A DNA stretch of 64,000 bases, taken from assembly GCA_903871875.1 (NCBI GenBank), contig CAIQIR010000142.1, positions 16,067 through 80,066 on the forward strand, in the 5' to 3' direction. Below, in pieces: positions 1 to 8,563 of the stretch. Source of the stretch: an uncultured Schlesneria sp. Its GTDB lineage: Bacteria > Planctomycetota > Planctomycetia > Planctomycetales > Planctomycetaceae. A model generated the notes under the pieces. That model worked only from the letters and a program-made list of their open reading frames with translations, had not been told where the DNA came from and ran no database searches. Numbering within the stretch: position 1 is the first letter of the stretch; each line of letters opens with the position of its first letter. Both the position numbers and the translations under genes were made by a program.

Positions 1-324
1 CATCAGGCCTGCCAGCAAATTGATTCCCGCAACCGTCACCGTCGTCGGCAGTCGACGCAGTCCGATGGCCAGGCACACCGGATAAAGCGGCGGGCGAAAC
101 GCCGTGGGCGACGAGCTATTCGGCGTGCTGAAACCCCGGCCTTCTGCGAGGCTGGTCGCGATGCCCAGATAGGCATCGCGATCGCGAGTCAGTTCCTGAG
201 GCTCGCTGATGATCACGACCAGTCGCAGTCCCAACGCGATCAACAGACAAGCGACCATCAGGATCGCGTCGAGTCGTGACGATTGACTGCCAGCGTCAAA
301 GAGGAAGGCTTTTATGGCGGACAA
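1..324 (-). CDS. Glycosyltransferase family 39-like membrane protein, N-terminal part (partial)
   Basis: The reverse strand is open from a TTG at 324 to the window edge, about 108 residues with no stop. A hydrophobic helix (about residues 21-38) is followed by a DRDAYLGIA stretch and an FRPPLYP motif. An acidic loop after the first membrane helix and an RPPLYP segment are typical of ArnT/PMT-like (GT39) transferases, which move sugars from polyprenyl-phosphate donors at the membrane. The start is uncertain: no ATG lies upstream in frame, TTG 324 has a weak AGAAG in front, and ATG 258 has no ribosome-binding site. The gene begins just downstream of the stop of the exported protein at 329. Only the N-terminus is visible, so substrate cannot be said. 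Confidence 0.55.
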   Translation of the reverse strand, partial: MSAIKAFLFDAGSQSSRLDAILMVACLLIALGLRLVVIISEPQELTRDRDAYLGIATSLAEGRGFSTPNSSSPTAFRPPLYPVCLAIGLRRLPTTVTVAGINLLAGLM

Positions 325-328
325 GTCG

Positions 329-724
329 TCACTTCTTCTCTTTCGGGTCTTTCGAAATCACCTTGATTTGTTCGGGATCATCGACCTTGATCCAAGGTTT
401 TTTCTGTTCCAGGACCACCGTTCCGGTCACCTGAATCACTTTGCCTTTGTAGTACTTCGACGGACTTTCGATGCCCGCTTTATTGAATTTCTCGAGATGA
501 TCTTTCGAGATGAAGATCGTGAAGTTCTTGGCGTCCATATAGTCTTCTTCGGAATTCAAATAGTGATTTCCGCGACCGCCCGTCGATTTGACTTCCATCT
601 CGACAACGACTTTTTCGTTGACCTTTGTCGCCGCTTCGGCGGGTGTGAGAGGCGCCGTTTCCGCGGCACTGGCCAGCACGCTGGAGCACGATAACAGAGC
701 AAGCAACAGGCCGGATCGAAGCAT
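329..724 (-). CDS. Small exported protein, possibly OB-fold
   Basis: A 131-residue protein with a Sec signal peptide (hydrophobic residues about 5-20, cleavage near an ASA-AE site). ATG 724 is chosen over the longer frame because GGAGG lies about 8 bases upstream. The mature part has alternating strands, the phrase KGKVIQVTGTV and a basic C-terminus; its length and the 'G-x-V-x-V-x-G' pattern suggest a small OB-fold domain, but this is inference. It sits between a membrane protein gene (800-1183) and a glycosyltransferase gene, all on the minus strand, downstream of RNase III. No substrate or partner can be named. Confidence 0.75.
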   Translation of the reverse strand: MLRSGLLLALLSCSSVLASAAETAPLTPAEAATKVNEKVVVEMEVKSTGGRGNHYLNSEEDYMDAKNFTIFISKDHLEKFNKAGIESPSKYYKGKVIQVTGTVVLEQKKPWIKVDDPEQIKVISKDPKEKK

Positions 725-799
725 GGTAGAACCTCCGGAGTCTTTCAGTATCAAACAAATCTCTTCTGGCCGAAAAACGGTGTCTCTCTTGGCTGATTC

Positions 800-1183
800 T
801 TAACGGGAAAGTGACCGGTCGGGAGCTTCTTCTTTTGGCTCTGTTTCTTTCGGCGCTGTGACCGCGGGCCCGCCGAATTCGGTGGGATCAATCCACTTCT
901 TTTCCACGGCGATGTTTCTCAAGACATAACCGAAGTGGATGGTTGGAGGGAGGGCGATCAGGATAAAGATCAGAAAGATTCCTTGTCGGCGGATGGTCCA
1001 CAAGGCGAGACTATGGAGTAGCGCGATGACACAGGCCCAGGGACCAAAGAACAGACAGATTTGACGTACCGGTTTGAGGAAATCGAACGCTTCGTAAAAG
1101 ATGGCGCAGATCCAGCCGATCAAACAGATACGACCGAGAAACGCAACAGCCCAGTCGCGTTTCTTGGCAGGTTCGTCGGCCAT
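800..1183 (-). CDS. Hypothetical membrane protein, three to four helices
   Basis: A 127-residue protein. ATG 1183 has AGGAG about 9 bases upstream, so the longer open frame reaching into the RNase III gene is not used. After a charged N-terminus (MADEPAKKRD) there are hydrophobic segments at about 12-30, 40-60 and 70-90, then a hydrophilic tail rich in P, E and K. It starts about 70 bases after the RNase III stop on the same strand and may be co-transcribed with it. I do not recognise the family. Confidence 0.7.
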   Translation of the reverse strand: MADEPAKKRDWAVAFLGRICLIGWICAIFYEAFDFLKPVRQICLFFGPWACVIALLHSLALWTIRRQGIFLIFILIALPPTIHFGYVLRNIAVEKKWIDPTEFGGPAVTAPKETEPKEEAPDRSLSR

Positions 1184-1254
1184 GAAGTTCTCCTGATTTG
1201 ACCGGCTGATTTCCAAAGCCGCCGCTGATACGGAATTTCTCGCCCGGTCGCCGA

Positions 1255-2004
1255 TCACTCTGGATCGAACGGCCCGTCATCTGCCACGAATGGTGGTGGT
1301 TCACCCTGCAAGAGGCACCACGCATTTTCCGCAGCGCGTTGTTCAGCCTCCTTTTTATTCGGACCCCAGGCCGGAGGATAGGCATCGGCACCCACGACGG
1401 CGGCGATCTTGAAACATTTCGAGTGATCTGGGCCGCACTCGTCGAGCAGCTGATAAAGCGGAGTCCCGCGCTGGTTCTTTTGGACCAATTGCTGCAACAG
1501 GCTCTTATAGTTCCGGCCGTGAGACGATTCGACTGTCCGATCGATCTCTGGTTCGATCATCCGCGTCAAAAACGGCCGGACAACGTCAATGCCGCCATCC
1601 AGATACAGTCCCGCGACGATTGATTCGAACACGGCGGCCTGGATCGAAAGCGGAATCTTGTCGAAGTCCGAAAGGCCTTTGCCCAACTGCAGGAAGTCAC
1701 CCAGTCGCAGGTCGTTACTCAACTTGGCGCAGGTCGTACGACTGACCACGACCGATTTGATCCGCGTCAATTCTCCTTCGGTCTTTTCCGGAAACCGGTG
1801 GAATAGCAGTTCGCAGACGATCGTTCCCAGAATGGCATCTCCCAGGAACTCCAGCCGTTCGTTCGAGTCGAGCCTGGTCCGGGCGATCGACGAATGCGTC
1901 AGGCATCTCCGCAGCAACAGGCGGTCACGAAACTGATAGCCCAGCGATCGCTCGCAGGCCGATAAGCTCTCTTCCAGACGGGATGTGCCCAGCACTTCAG
2001 ACAT
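1255..2004 (-). CDS. rnc: Ribonuclease III
   Basis: A 249-residue double-stranded-RNA endonuclease, of usual length. The RNase III domain carries the signature ERLEFLGDA (acidic residues about E49, E52, D56). The second metal-binding motif reads AAVFESIVAGLYLDGG, where the family normally has AD(T/A)xEAxxGAxYLDGG: the conserved Asp (D114 in E. coli) is Ala here (about residue 124), while the catalytic Glu is kept. A dsRNA-binding domain follows (about 164-233) with PDHSKCFKI and PNKKEAEQRAAENA. ATG 2004 has a GGTGG in front; GTG 2013 is also possible. A strong promoter lies about 100 bases upstream. It matures rRNA and processes mRNA. Confidence 0.93.
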   Translation of the reverse strand: MSEVLGTSRLEESLSACERSLGYQFRDRLLLRRCLTHSSIARTRLDSNERLEFLGDAILGTIVCELLFHRFPEKTEGELTRIKSVVVSRTTCAKLSNDLRLGDFLQLGKGLSDFDKIPLSIQAAVFESIVAGLYLDGGIDVVRPFLTRMIEPEIDRTVESSHGRNYKSLLQQLVQKNQRGTPLYQLLDECGPDHSKCFKIAAVVGADAYPPAWGPNKKEAEQRAAENAWCLLQGEPPPFVADDGPFDPE

Positions 2005-2117
2005 GCGATCCACCGACGCGAATGGTTGGGACGGGATGTGAGACCCTCCAGCGCGGGATCGGAGGGTGGAACAACCTAACGGTTGAACCCAACCTCGGAT
2101 CTCAAGCTGACACTGTT

Positions 2118-2146
2118 TCTATATTTCGTAGGACACAAGGTGTCAA
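2118..2146 (-). promoter_or_regulatory. Consensus sigma-70-type promoter for rnc
   Basis: On the minus strand TTGACA (2146-2141) is followed after 17 bases by TATAGA (2123-2118). Transcription would start near 2111, giving rnc an untranslated leader of about 105 bases. A small GACAC/GTGTC inverted repeat overlaps the -35 element and could be an operator. Confidence 0.65.
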
Positions 2147-2351
2147 TTGGGAGCGGGGAATAGTTCCGAATTTGTGGGAACGTCGACGTGCCGGTGGGGC
2201 GCAACCGGTAGGAATGATCTTGGTGATTCTGAATCAAAAAGTAAAACGAAAATCACGTTGTCATGGCAAGTAAATGGTCGGCCAATGGCTGGCAATTGAT
2301 CGTCGTCCTAAAAGGGACACGACGCTTCGATCGCGGAACAGGCCAATGACG

Positions 2352-2394
2352 ACAGCCCGCAAGAAATGAACTCAATTCCTGCGGGCTGTTTTTT
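2352..2394 (+). terminator. Rho-independent-type terminator on the plus strand
   Basis: A 10-base perfect stem, ACAGCCCGCA (2352-2361) with TGCGGGCTGT (2380-2389), plus a few inner pairs, is followed by TTTTTT (2389-2394). The T-run is on the plus strand, although both flanking genes are on the minus strand. It may stop antisense transcription or end a small RNA; as a bare stem it could also help end the transaldolase transcript. Confidence 0.6.
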
Positions 2395-2424
2395 CTGAAC
2401 CAGTAAGTTTCTACCCCGGCAGAA

Positions 2425-3393
2425 TTACTTGAGTTTGCTGGCGATCAATTGTTCCAGTTTCACGATGTCGGCCGAAAACTTGCGAATCCCTTCAGACGTC
2501 TTTTCGGTCGCCATCGCATCATCGTTGAGCTGCAAGCGGAACGTCTTTTCATCCAGCGAAATCTTGTCTCCGGCGATCGACTTCGACGAACTGGCATCCA
2601 GCTTCTTGGGCAAGAGGTCGGTGGAATCGGCCAGTTCCCCCAGCAGTGACGGGCTAATGGTCAACAGGTCACATCCCGCCAATTCGGTAATCTCGCCCTT
2701 GTTACGGAAGCTGGCGCCCATGATTTCGGTCTTGTATCCGAACTTCTTGTAGTAATGAAAAATCGCCGTGACTGACTGCACGCCCGGATCTTCGGTGGGC
2801 GAGTAATCGCGTTTCATCGCGGCTTTGTACCAGTCGAGAATGCGTCCCACAAAAGGCGAGATCAACGTCACCTTCGCTTCGGCACAAGCGATCGCTTGCG
2901 GAAACGAAAACAGCAGGGTCAGGTTGCAATGAATGCCTTCACGCTCCAGCAGTTCGGCCGCGCGGATGCCTTCCCAGGTCGAGGCGATCTTGATCAGGAT
3001 TCGTTCCCGGGCGAGACCGTTCTTTTCATACAGTCCGATCAACTGTCGCGCCTTGGCGACCGTGCCTGCCATATCGAATGACAAACGAGCGTCCGTTTCG
3101 GTTGAAACGCGACCGGGCACGATCTTCAGGATTTCCATGCCGAAATTCACCAACACGTGATCGATGATGTCTTCAATCTGCTTGGCACCGGTGAGACCGG
3201 ACGCTTTCCGATCGGTGACGGCCTTGTCCACCAGGTGGACATATTCGGGTTTGGACGCTGCTGCCAGGATCAACGACGGGTTCGTCGTCGCATCCCGCGG
3301 CTGGTATTTTTTCATCGATTCAAAGTCGCCGGTGTCGGCGACCACCACCGTGAAACGCTTGAGCTGATCGAGTTGAGATGTTGATTCCGCCAT
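2425..3393 (-). CDS. tal: Transaldolase
   Basis: A 322-residue class I transaldolase of the TalA/TalB type. It moves a dihydroxyacetone unit between sedoheptulose-7-phosphate and glyceraldehyde-3-phosphate in the cytoplasmic pentose phosphate pathway. The family signature DATTNPSL is at about 34-41, the Schiff-base lysine lies in [10 protein letters not shown] (about K135), and the phosphate-binding ISPFVGRI segment and the late GASFRN motif are present. Length matches the family. A GGAG/GGGG-rich ribosome-binding site precedes ATG 3393. The nearest gene upstream is separated by about 130 bases, so it is probably transcribed alone. Confidence 0.95.
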   Translation of the reverse strand: MAESTSQLDQLKRFTVVVADTGDFESMKKYQPRDATTNPSLILAAASKPEYVHLVDKAVTDRKASGLTGAKQIEDIIDHVLVNFGMEILKIVPGRVSTETDARLSFDMAGTVAKARQLIGLYEKNGLARERILIKIASTWEGIRAAELLEREGIHCNLTLLFSFPQAIACAEAKVTLISPFVGRILDWYKAAMKRDYSPTEDPGVQSVTAIFHYYKKFGYKTEIMGASFRNKGEITELAGCDLLTISPSLLGELADSTDLLPKKLDASSSKSIAGDKISLDEKTFRLQLNDDAMATEKTSEGIRKFSADIVKLEQLIASKLK

Positions 3394-3527
3394 CGTGGGA
3401 TTCCCCTTCTCCGACAGCCGAGGTCGGACCTGTGTGTCTGAAAGTGGTTAATACGTTAAGTTCTAGCCAGCCGCGAAACAGAATCCAGTCAGACGAGCAA
3501 TTCACGTGCCTTCCGCATGTCCCGAAG

Positions 3528-3839
3528 TCACCCGGCAGGCAGTTCGACCCACAACTCGCCTGCTTCCACCGAGACCGAAAACCGTGGTTGTTGCAGTTGA
3601 GGATTCAGACAATGCCGACCGCTTGTCACGTCGAATTGCCAGCCATGCCAGGGACAAGTCACGACCTGATCGTGCATCACCCCTTTGGCCAGCGGCCCTC
3701 CGGCATGCGGGCAAATGCCGTCCAGTGCATGGAACTGTCCATCGACATTGAACAGGGCCACAATGCGGCCGCCAACGACGTACTCGCGTCCCTCACCCAC
3801 GGGGATTTCGGCAGCACTGGCCACTCGGTATCGATTCAC
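3528..3839 (-). CDS. Rieske [2Fe-2S] ferredoxin-like protein
   Basis: A 103-residue single-domain Rieske protein. The two cluster motifs CPHAGG (C43, H45) and CPWHGW (C62, H65) are both intact, so it should bind a [2Fe-2S] cluster with two Cys and two His ligands. This size fits ferredoxin subunits of ring-hydroxylating oxygenases or NirD-like proteins; no oxygenase or nitrite reductase gene is nearby, so its electron partner is unknown. It starts 33 bases after the stop of the isomerase-like gene at 3873 and is likely in one operon with it. Confidence 0.9.
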   Translation of the reverse strand: MNRYRVASAAEIPVGEGREYVVGGRIVALFNVDGQFHALDGICPHAGGPLAKGVMHDQVVTCPWHGWQFDVTSGRHCLNPQLQQPRFSVSVEAGELWVELPAG

Positions 3840-3872
3840 GAAGGATCATCCTTGAAGGTTGTCACGCTGGTC

Positions 3873-4832
3873 TCACGCCAGGGCTTTGGCCACGGCGGCT
3901 TTCGTTTTTTCCAGCCCGGTCTTGGCTACTTCGAATGCATCCTGCTTCCAATAGTCGCGGTTGAACAGTTCCAGCGACAGAACACCTCGATAACCGTTGT
4001 CACGCAACGTGCGGAAGATCTTGTCCAGCGGAGCGATCCCGTCGCCCGGATAAACGCGCTGGGAATCGTTGATCGTTTCGCGTGGCGGATTGCCGGGATA
4101 GTCGTTGACGTGGAAGTTATGCATCCGCGAGGCGGCGAACATTCCCAAGCCTTCGAAGTCTGATCCGCCTTTGAAAATGTGATAGATGTCCAACAGGACA
4201 CAGGCCAGAGGATGAGCCGCTTCGACCCCGACGAACGCGACTTCACCCATGCGGGCGAGTGTCTTGGCGAACCCCCACAGTTCCAACTGAGGTGCCACGC
4301 CTTCCTGCTGGCCCACGTCACACAAGGCTCGATAACGAGCCGCCAGTTTCAACGGGTCGAGACCGGTTTTGTCGGTCACACCGACGGGCGGAGCGGCAAT
4401 TCGAGTGCCGCCGATTTCACGCACCAGTCCCATACATCGCTTGGCTTCTTCCAGCCCCTTTTGGCGTTCGGCGTCGTCTTCGTGCAGGAACGCGGCGAAC
4501 CCGATCGCACTTTCGACTGTCAGTCCCGCGTCGGCAATCCGCTTGCGCAAATCCGAAAGAGTGCCGCCATTTTTGACGTAGGCATCCAGTTCCCCAATCC
4601 AGGGTTCGATGCCGGTATAGCCGGCCTGCGAGGCGACTTCGATCCCGCCGACGATGTCAATTTTCTTCCCTTTGTAAGGGCATTCGCGGATCGTGCTGGT
4701 ATTCAAACAGAAGCGAAATGGCAGCCCTGTTTCCCCTGCGGCCTGGGCCGGTTGCGAGGAAGACAACGTACTGGCGGCGACGCTGGCGGCCGTGGTGGCG
4801 AAGAATGTTCGACGAGAGACAGACATCGACAT
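3873..4832 (-). CDS. Tat-exported sugar phosphate isomerase/epimerase family protein
   Basis: About 319 residues. The N-terminus has a twin-arginine signal (SRRTFF followed by an A/S-rich hydrophobic stretch and AQAAG cleavage site). The rest matches the xylose isomerase-like TIM barrel (AP endonuclease family 2): GYTGIEPW near the start, metal-ligand-type segments ending in ELWG, LLDIYHIFKGG, NFHVNDYPG and LSLELFN. Planctomycetes have many exported members, usually acting on sugars or inositols; the substrate here is not known. ATG 4832 and ATG 4826 are both possible starts; a GTG lies at 4841. It is divergent from trpG and precedes the Rieske gene. Confidence 0.85.
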   Translation of the reverse strand: MSMSVSRRTFFATTAASVAASTLSSSQPAQAAGETGLPFRFCLNTSTIRECPYKGKKIDIVGGIEVASQAGYTGIEPWIGELDAYVKNGGTLSDLRKRIADAGLTVESAIGFAAFLHEDDAERQKGLEEAKRCMGLVREIGGTRIAAPPVGVTDKTGLDPLKLAARYRALCDVGQQEGVAPQLELWGFAKTLARMGEVAFVGVEAAHPLACVLLDIYHIFKGGSDFEGLGMFAASRMHNFHVNDYPGNPPRETINDSQRVYPGDGIAPLDKIFRTLRDNGYRGVLSLELFNRDYWKQDAFEVAKTGLEKTKAAVAKALA

Positions 4833-4954
4833 CAGAAACACTTTCGTTGGGAAATCGAAGAAAATTCCATCACACAGTTTACTTCGCGTGATGCTCCGTG
4901 GAAACTGGCAGCAGCAAACGAACGTTTTCGTCTTTCTCGCGACTCACAATACCG

Positions 4955-5569
4955 ATGCTGTTTATTCTCGATAACTACGATTCTTTCACTTACAACCTGG
5001 TCCAGCGATTCGGTGAAATCGACGCACGATTGGATGTGAAAGTTGCCCGAAACGATCAGATCACGGTCGGCGAAATCGCCGCCCTGAAGCCGCAGGGGAT
5101 CGTCGTTTCGCCCGGCCCGTGTACGCCGCATGAGGCGGGCATTTCGATGGAACTGATCCGTCAGTTGGGGCCCAAAATTCCCACGCTGGGAGTGTGTCTG
5201 GGACATCAGTCGATGGCCGAAGTGTTCCACTCGCCTGTCGTCCGTGCCGAACGCTTGATGCACGGCAAGGTGTCGCCCATTCATCACATTGGAACGGGAG
5301 TCTTCCAGGGACTGGCGAATCCGTTTACGGCGACACGTTATCATAGCCTGTACGTTCCCGAAGCGACGCTCAGCCCTGAATTGGAAGTCACCGCCTGGGC
5401 CGATTTTCCTGGGCATGCGCGTGAGATCATGGGACTTCGTCATCGAGAATATCCGATCCATGGAGTGCAGTTTCATCCGGAAAGTTTCCTGACCGAAGGG
5501 GGCATTCAGTTGCTGAAAAATTTCCTCAACATGGCGGGGCTCTCTTCTTCCACGTCACCGGGCCAGTGA
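4955..5569 (+). CDS. trpG: Anthranilate/aminodeoxychorismate synthase glutaminase component
   Basis: A 204-residue class I glutamine amidotransferase. It releases ammonia from glutamine for its synthase partner, making anthranilate (tryptophan pathway) or aminodeoxychorismate (folate pathway); in many bacteria one protein serves both. It begins [15 protein letters not shown], the classic TrpG/PabA opening; the nucleophile is in GVCLGHQ, the oxyanion region in SPGPCTP, and the His-Glu pair in [11 protein letters not shown] 4955 is chosen because family members start at this residue. No trpE/pabB is adjacent. The next gene starts 46 bases downstream on the same strand. Confidence 0.9.
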   Translation: MLFILDNYDSFTYNLVQRFGEIDARLDVKVARNDQITVGEIAALKPQGIVVSPGPCTPHEAGISMELIRQLGPKIPTLGVCLGHQSMAEVFHSPVVRAERLMHGKVSPIHHIGTGVFQGLANPFTATRYHSLYVPEATLSPELEVTAWADFPGHAREIMGLRHREYPIHGVQFHPESFLTEGGIQLLKNFLNMAGLSSSTSPGQ

Positions 5570-5615
5570 CTCATCCTGATCTCGTTCGCGCGATGCGAGT
5601 CTGTGCAGGCGCCGC

Positions 5616-6611
5616 ATGACAGAAACGGATCCTTCGATTCATTCGGGTAACTCGAAACCACGGCCCACGGGACCGCCGAAAAAGCGTCGCGGTATGATCC
5701 GGCTGGGCTGTTTGTTTTTGGCGGCTTATCTCATGTTTGTGGCTCTCGTCACGTCCTATCAGCGGTCCCTCATCTACCAACCACAATCGTGCGAGCGACT
5801 GTGGGCGAACAAGGCCGGGTTGCCTCAAGCGGTGGCCGATGTGACGGTGACATCGCACGACGGATTGAACCTTTACGGCTGGCACGTCATCGCGGGAAGC
5901 TCGGCCCGTTCCAAGCCTGTCGATGCGGGACAAGCCCTGTCGGACGACCGTCCCGTCGTCCTGTATTTTCCAGGCAATGGCGGCAATCGTGCGAGGCGAT
6001 TCGAGCAATTGTCCACCTTGGCTTCGTTGAATGCGCATGTGGTGCTGGTCGACTACCGCGGCTATGCCGACAATGCCGGGAAGCCGACCGAAGAAGACTT
6101 CGCTCGTGATGCTCGATCGGTGTGGAATCATCTGACTCTCACCTGTAGTGTTCCTGCCGACCGGATTGTGATTTATGGCGAATCACTCGGTGGAGGCGTG
6201 GCCACGCGACTGGCCAGTGAACTCTGCCTGGAACAGATCGAACCCGGTGGCTTGATCGCTCAGTCGACTTTCAACTCACTGGTGGCCGTCGCCAAATTTC
6301 ATTTCCCCTGGTTGCCCGTATCGCTGGTGCTTGTCGACCGCTTTCCCTCGGACAAACGCATCGCCTCGGTCACTTGTCCTCTCCTGCAGATTCATGGCAC
6401 GGAAGATACCATCGTTCCCTTCCGGTTCGGTCAGCAGCTATTTGACGCCGCCCCCGCCACGTCGGCCAAGGGCGTTGCCAAACGGCAGTTCGTGCTGCCG
6501 CAGACTGATCACAACGATGTCTATTCCGACGCGCTGAATCCTGGCTCGTCGTTGGTTGCGGAACTGAAACGTTTTCTCGACAGCGTGGCCGAGGTCGCCA
6601 GCGCCCCCTAG
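5616..6611 (+). CDS. Membrane-anchored alpha/beta hydrolase
   Basis: A 331-residue protein with a basic N-terminus, one membrane helix (about 29-46) and an extracytoplasmic alpha/beta-hydrolase domain like the BEM46/YfhR group. The nucleophile elbow is YGESLGGG (S about 190), the oxyanion part is YFPGNGGN, the acid is likely the Asp in HGTEDTIVP and the base the His in QTDHND. Substrate is not predictable; the group covers lipases, esterases and thioesterases. It follows trpG by 46 bases and may share its transcript. Confidence 0.82.
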   Translation: MTETDPSIHSGNSKPRPTGPPKKRRGMIRLGCLFLAAYLMFVALVTSYQRSLIYQPQSCERLWANKAGLPQAVADVTVTSHDGLNLYGWHVIAGSSARSKPVDAGQALSDDRPVVLYFPGNGGNRARRFEQLSTLASLNAHVVLVDYRGYADNAGKPTEEDFARDARSVWNHLTLTCSVPADRIVIYGESLGGGVATRLASELCLEQIEPGGLIAQSTFNSLVAVAKFHFPWLPVSLVLVDRFPSDKRIASVTCPLLQIHGTEDTIVPFRFGQQLFDAAPATSAKGVAKRQFVLPQTDHNDVYSDALNPGSSLVAELKRFLDSVAEVASAP

Positions 6612-6658
6612 TCGATGCACGGCTTTCTCTGCTGTCTGACGTCACGGCGGTCAGGCAG

Positions 6659-6699
6659 CACGCTCACGTCAGAGATCGCTGCTGTCAGACGTGAGCGTG
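6659..6699. repeat. 12-base perfect inverted repeat between convergent genes
   Basis: CACGCTCACGTC (6659-6670) pairs with GACGTGAGCGTG (6688-6699) across a 17-base loop. It lies between the convergent hydrolase and DUF885 genes, so a transcription-ending role for both strands is likely, but no T-run follows. Confidence 0.45.
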
Positions 6700-6715
6700 G
6701 AAACAAGAGCCCCCG

Positions 6716-8503
6716 TCATTCGGGCACTGGCTCCTTCAACAGTAACGCTTTAACAAAGCGCGCCGGCGGCGAACCGAACGACACCACACCATCGTGGTAT
6801 CGTTTCAGAGTGAAACCATGACCCCACGCCTGTTGTGCGGCAGTGCGCAGATCCTGATGTTCCTGTACTCCGACGAAATAGGTCGACAGCTGTGTCGAGG
6901 TGACCTGAGCCCGTACCCACTTGCCGGCTGCTTCTCGTTCTTCTTGAAACGTGTCATGCATCATCAGCCGCATCGCTTCTTCGCGTCGGATGCCATCGAC
7001 ATGCACCGACTGGTCCAGAATCGAATTGGCAATCACTCGCAAATACCACTTCAACGTGACCAGTCGCATGAGCGGATCGCGATCGAGAAAGCCCGCTTCC
7101 GACATCATCTGTTCGGTATAGCAGGCCCAACCTTCGACGAACGTCCCCGATGACAGAACAGCCCGCAAGCGACGCGGGCTGCGGTTCGCATAAGCGATCT
7201 GCAGGAAGTGACCGGGCATCGCTTCGTGTACCGTCAAGTTGTGGATCGAGCGAATGTTGTACTCGCGCAGGAACGACGCACATTGGGTATCGCTCCAGTC
7301 CGTCGGCAGCGGGGCGACTGCATAAAACGTCTTCTGACCGACTTCCAGCGGCCCGGGCGAATCGCAGTAGGCGATCGCAACACCGCGTTGAAATTCGGGC
7401 ATCACGATGATTTCCAAGGGATCGGTGGTCATCGTCATCAGGTCGTGGTCGCGGACAAAATCGGTGGCGATCTGCAATGATTTCTGAGCGGCGGGTACGA
7501 CGCCATCACGCGGCGGGACGTCTGCCGCGGCCTTCTCAAGTGCGAACTTGATCACCGCCTGCTGTTGTTCATCGCTGGGGTTTTCAGGCAGTTCGGCCTG
7601 TGGATTCCGCTCAAGCTGAAACTTTCTGGCGAGCGAATACATCTCGGTCCGCACCCGACGTAACTCAAACTCGGCCCGTTCGCGAATCTCTTGTCGGCTA
7701 AGTCGCGCTCCCAGTGCGAAGGCCAGCTTTTCATCGAACAGCTTTTTCCCCAGTTTGGCATCGCCTTCGGCGGCGGGCTTTAACTGTTGTTCCAGCCACT
7801 GCTGATGCTCGTCAACGGCCTGTTCGGTCCGCTTGATCGCCTGCAGCAGTCGCTGTTGATCGGCCGAGTTCAGCTTGGTCACGTGCGGGCGAACCGTGTT
7901 TTCGATGATGTCCAGCACACCGCGATTTTGCTTGATGGCCGTTTCTGCATGAATCAGTGGGACTCGTTTGGGTTCGAGTGTCTGACGAATCTGATTGAGC
8001 AGCCGCGGGTACTGTTCCAGTCGCGCGGTGACGCTCAACAGACGTTTCTCCAGCGGAGCAAACTCGCGGGCCATCAAACCATAGATGGCACCGCCGGTCA
8101 TTTGCGCATACTCAATCGGGTTCCAGGCCCATTCCTGCAACTGGTCCAAACGCCACAGTTGCCCCTGCAGATGTTGCGAGAGCAATTGCAGATCGACCTG
8201 CTGGTCGCGTGAGAGTTGCGGACGGTTGAACGTCGCCAGTTCGTTCAGAAAGCTTTTGTAGAACGATCGTTCGCGATCACGAGCTTCGGGGCTGATCTCA
8301 TCCAACTGCTCATCGTACCGATGATCGCCCAGAGCCGTCGCACCAATCGGCGACAGGGCCGGCATTTCGTCGATGAACCGCGCCACCAGTTTGTCGAATC
8401 GTGCATCCATTGGCTGGGGATCCTGCTTGGTGTCGGCGGCGAAGGTTGTTCCCACCAGTATCAGGCAATAGACCGGACAAATCATCCTGACAAGCCGTGG
8501 CAT
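6716..8503 (-). CDS. Exported DUF885 family protein (putative metallopeptidase)
   Basis: A 595-residue protein with a signal peptide (hydrophobic 7-20, cleavage after TFA). The body matches DUF885: an N-terminal SPIGATALGDHRYD segment typical of the family, a long helical middle region, and the zinc-type motif HEAMPGHFL in the C-terminal half, with a later EGWACYTE segment that supplies the third ligand in related M32-like proteins. The family is common in Planctomycetes and is presumed hydrolytic; substrate is unknown. The BshB1-like gene upstream stops 60 bases before this start. Confidence 0.85.
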   Translation of the reverse strand: MPRLVRMICPVYCLILVGTTFAADTKQDPQPMDARFDKLVARFIDEMPALSPIGATALGDHRYDEQLDEISPEARDRERSFYKSFLNELATFNRPQLSRDQQVDLQLLSQHLQGQLWRLDQLQEWAWNPIEYAQMTGGAIYGLMAREFAPLEKRLLSVTARLEQYPRLLNQIRQTLEPKRVPLIHAETAIKQNRGVLDIIENTVRPHVTKLNSADQQRLLQAIKRTEQAVDEHQQWLEQQLKPAAEGDAKLGKKLFDEKLAFALGARLSRQEIRERAEFELRRVRTEMYSLARKFQLERNPQAELPENPSDEQQQAVIKFALEKAAADVPPRDGVVPAAQKSLQIATDFVRDHDLMTMTTDPLEIIVMPEFQRGVAIAYCDSPGPLEVGQKTFYAVAPLPTDWSDTQCASFLREYNIRSIHNLTVHEAMPGHFLQIAYANRSPRRLRAVLSSGTFVEGWACYTEQMMSEAGFLDRDPLMRLVTLKWYLRVIANSILDQSVHVDGIRREEAMRLMMHDTFQEEREAAGKWVRAQVTSTQLSTYFVGVQEHQDLRTAAQQAWGHGFTLKRYHDGVVSFGSPPARFVKALLLKEPVPE

Positions 8504-8563
8504 CTGTTCCCTCCTCTGGAACGCGATCGGTCGTTGTTTTCCCTGACGAATCCCGGCACGGTA

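Larger units (their letters stand above)
2014..2424. other. Intergenic region between tal and rnc
   Basis: About 410 bases without a convincing gene. It holds the rnc promoter (2118-2146) and a plus-strand terminator hairpin (2352-2394). A 96-codon plus-strand frame starting at 1983 overlaps the rnc start and has atypical composition; I do not call it. Confidence 0.6.

Noticed and set aside
1983..2273. Plus-strand frame before the terminator at 2352
   Set aside because: Overlaps the rnc start and promoter; no ribosome-binding site, odd composition.
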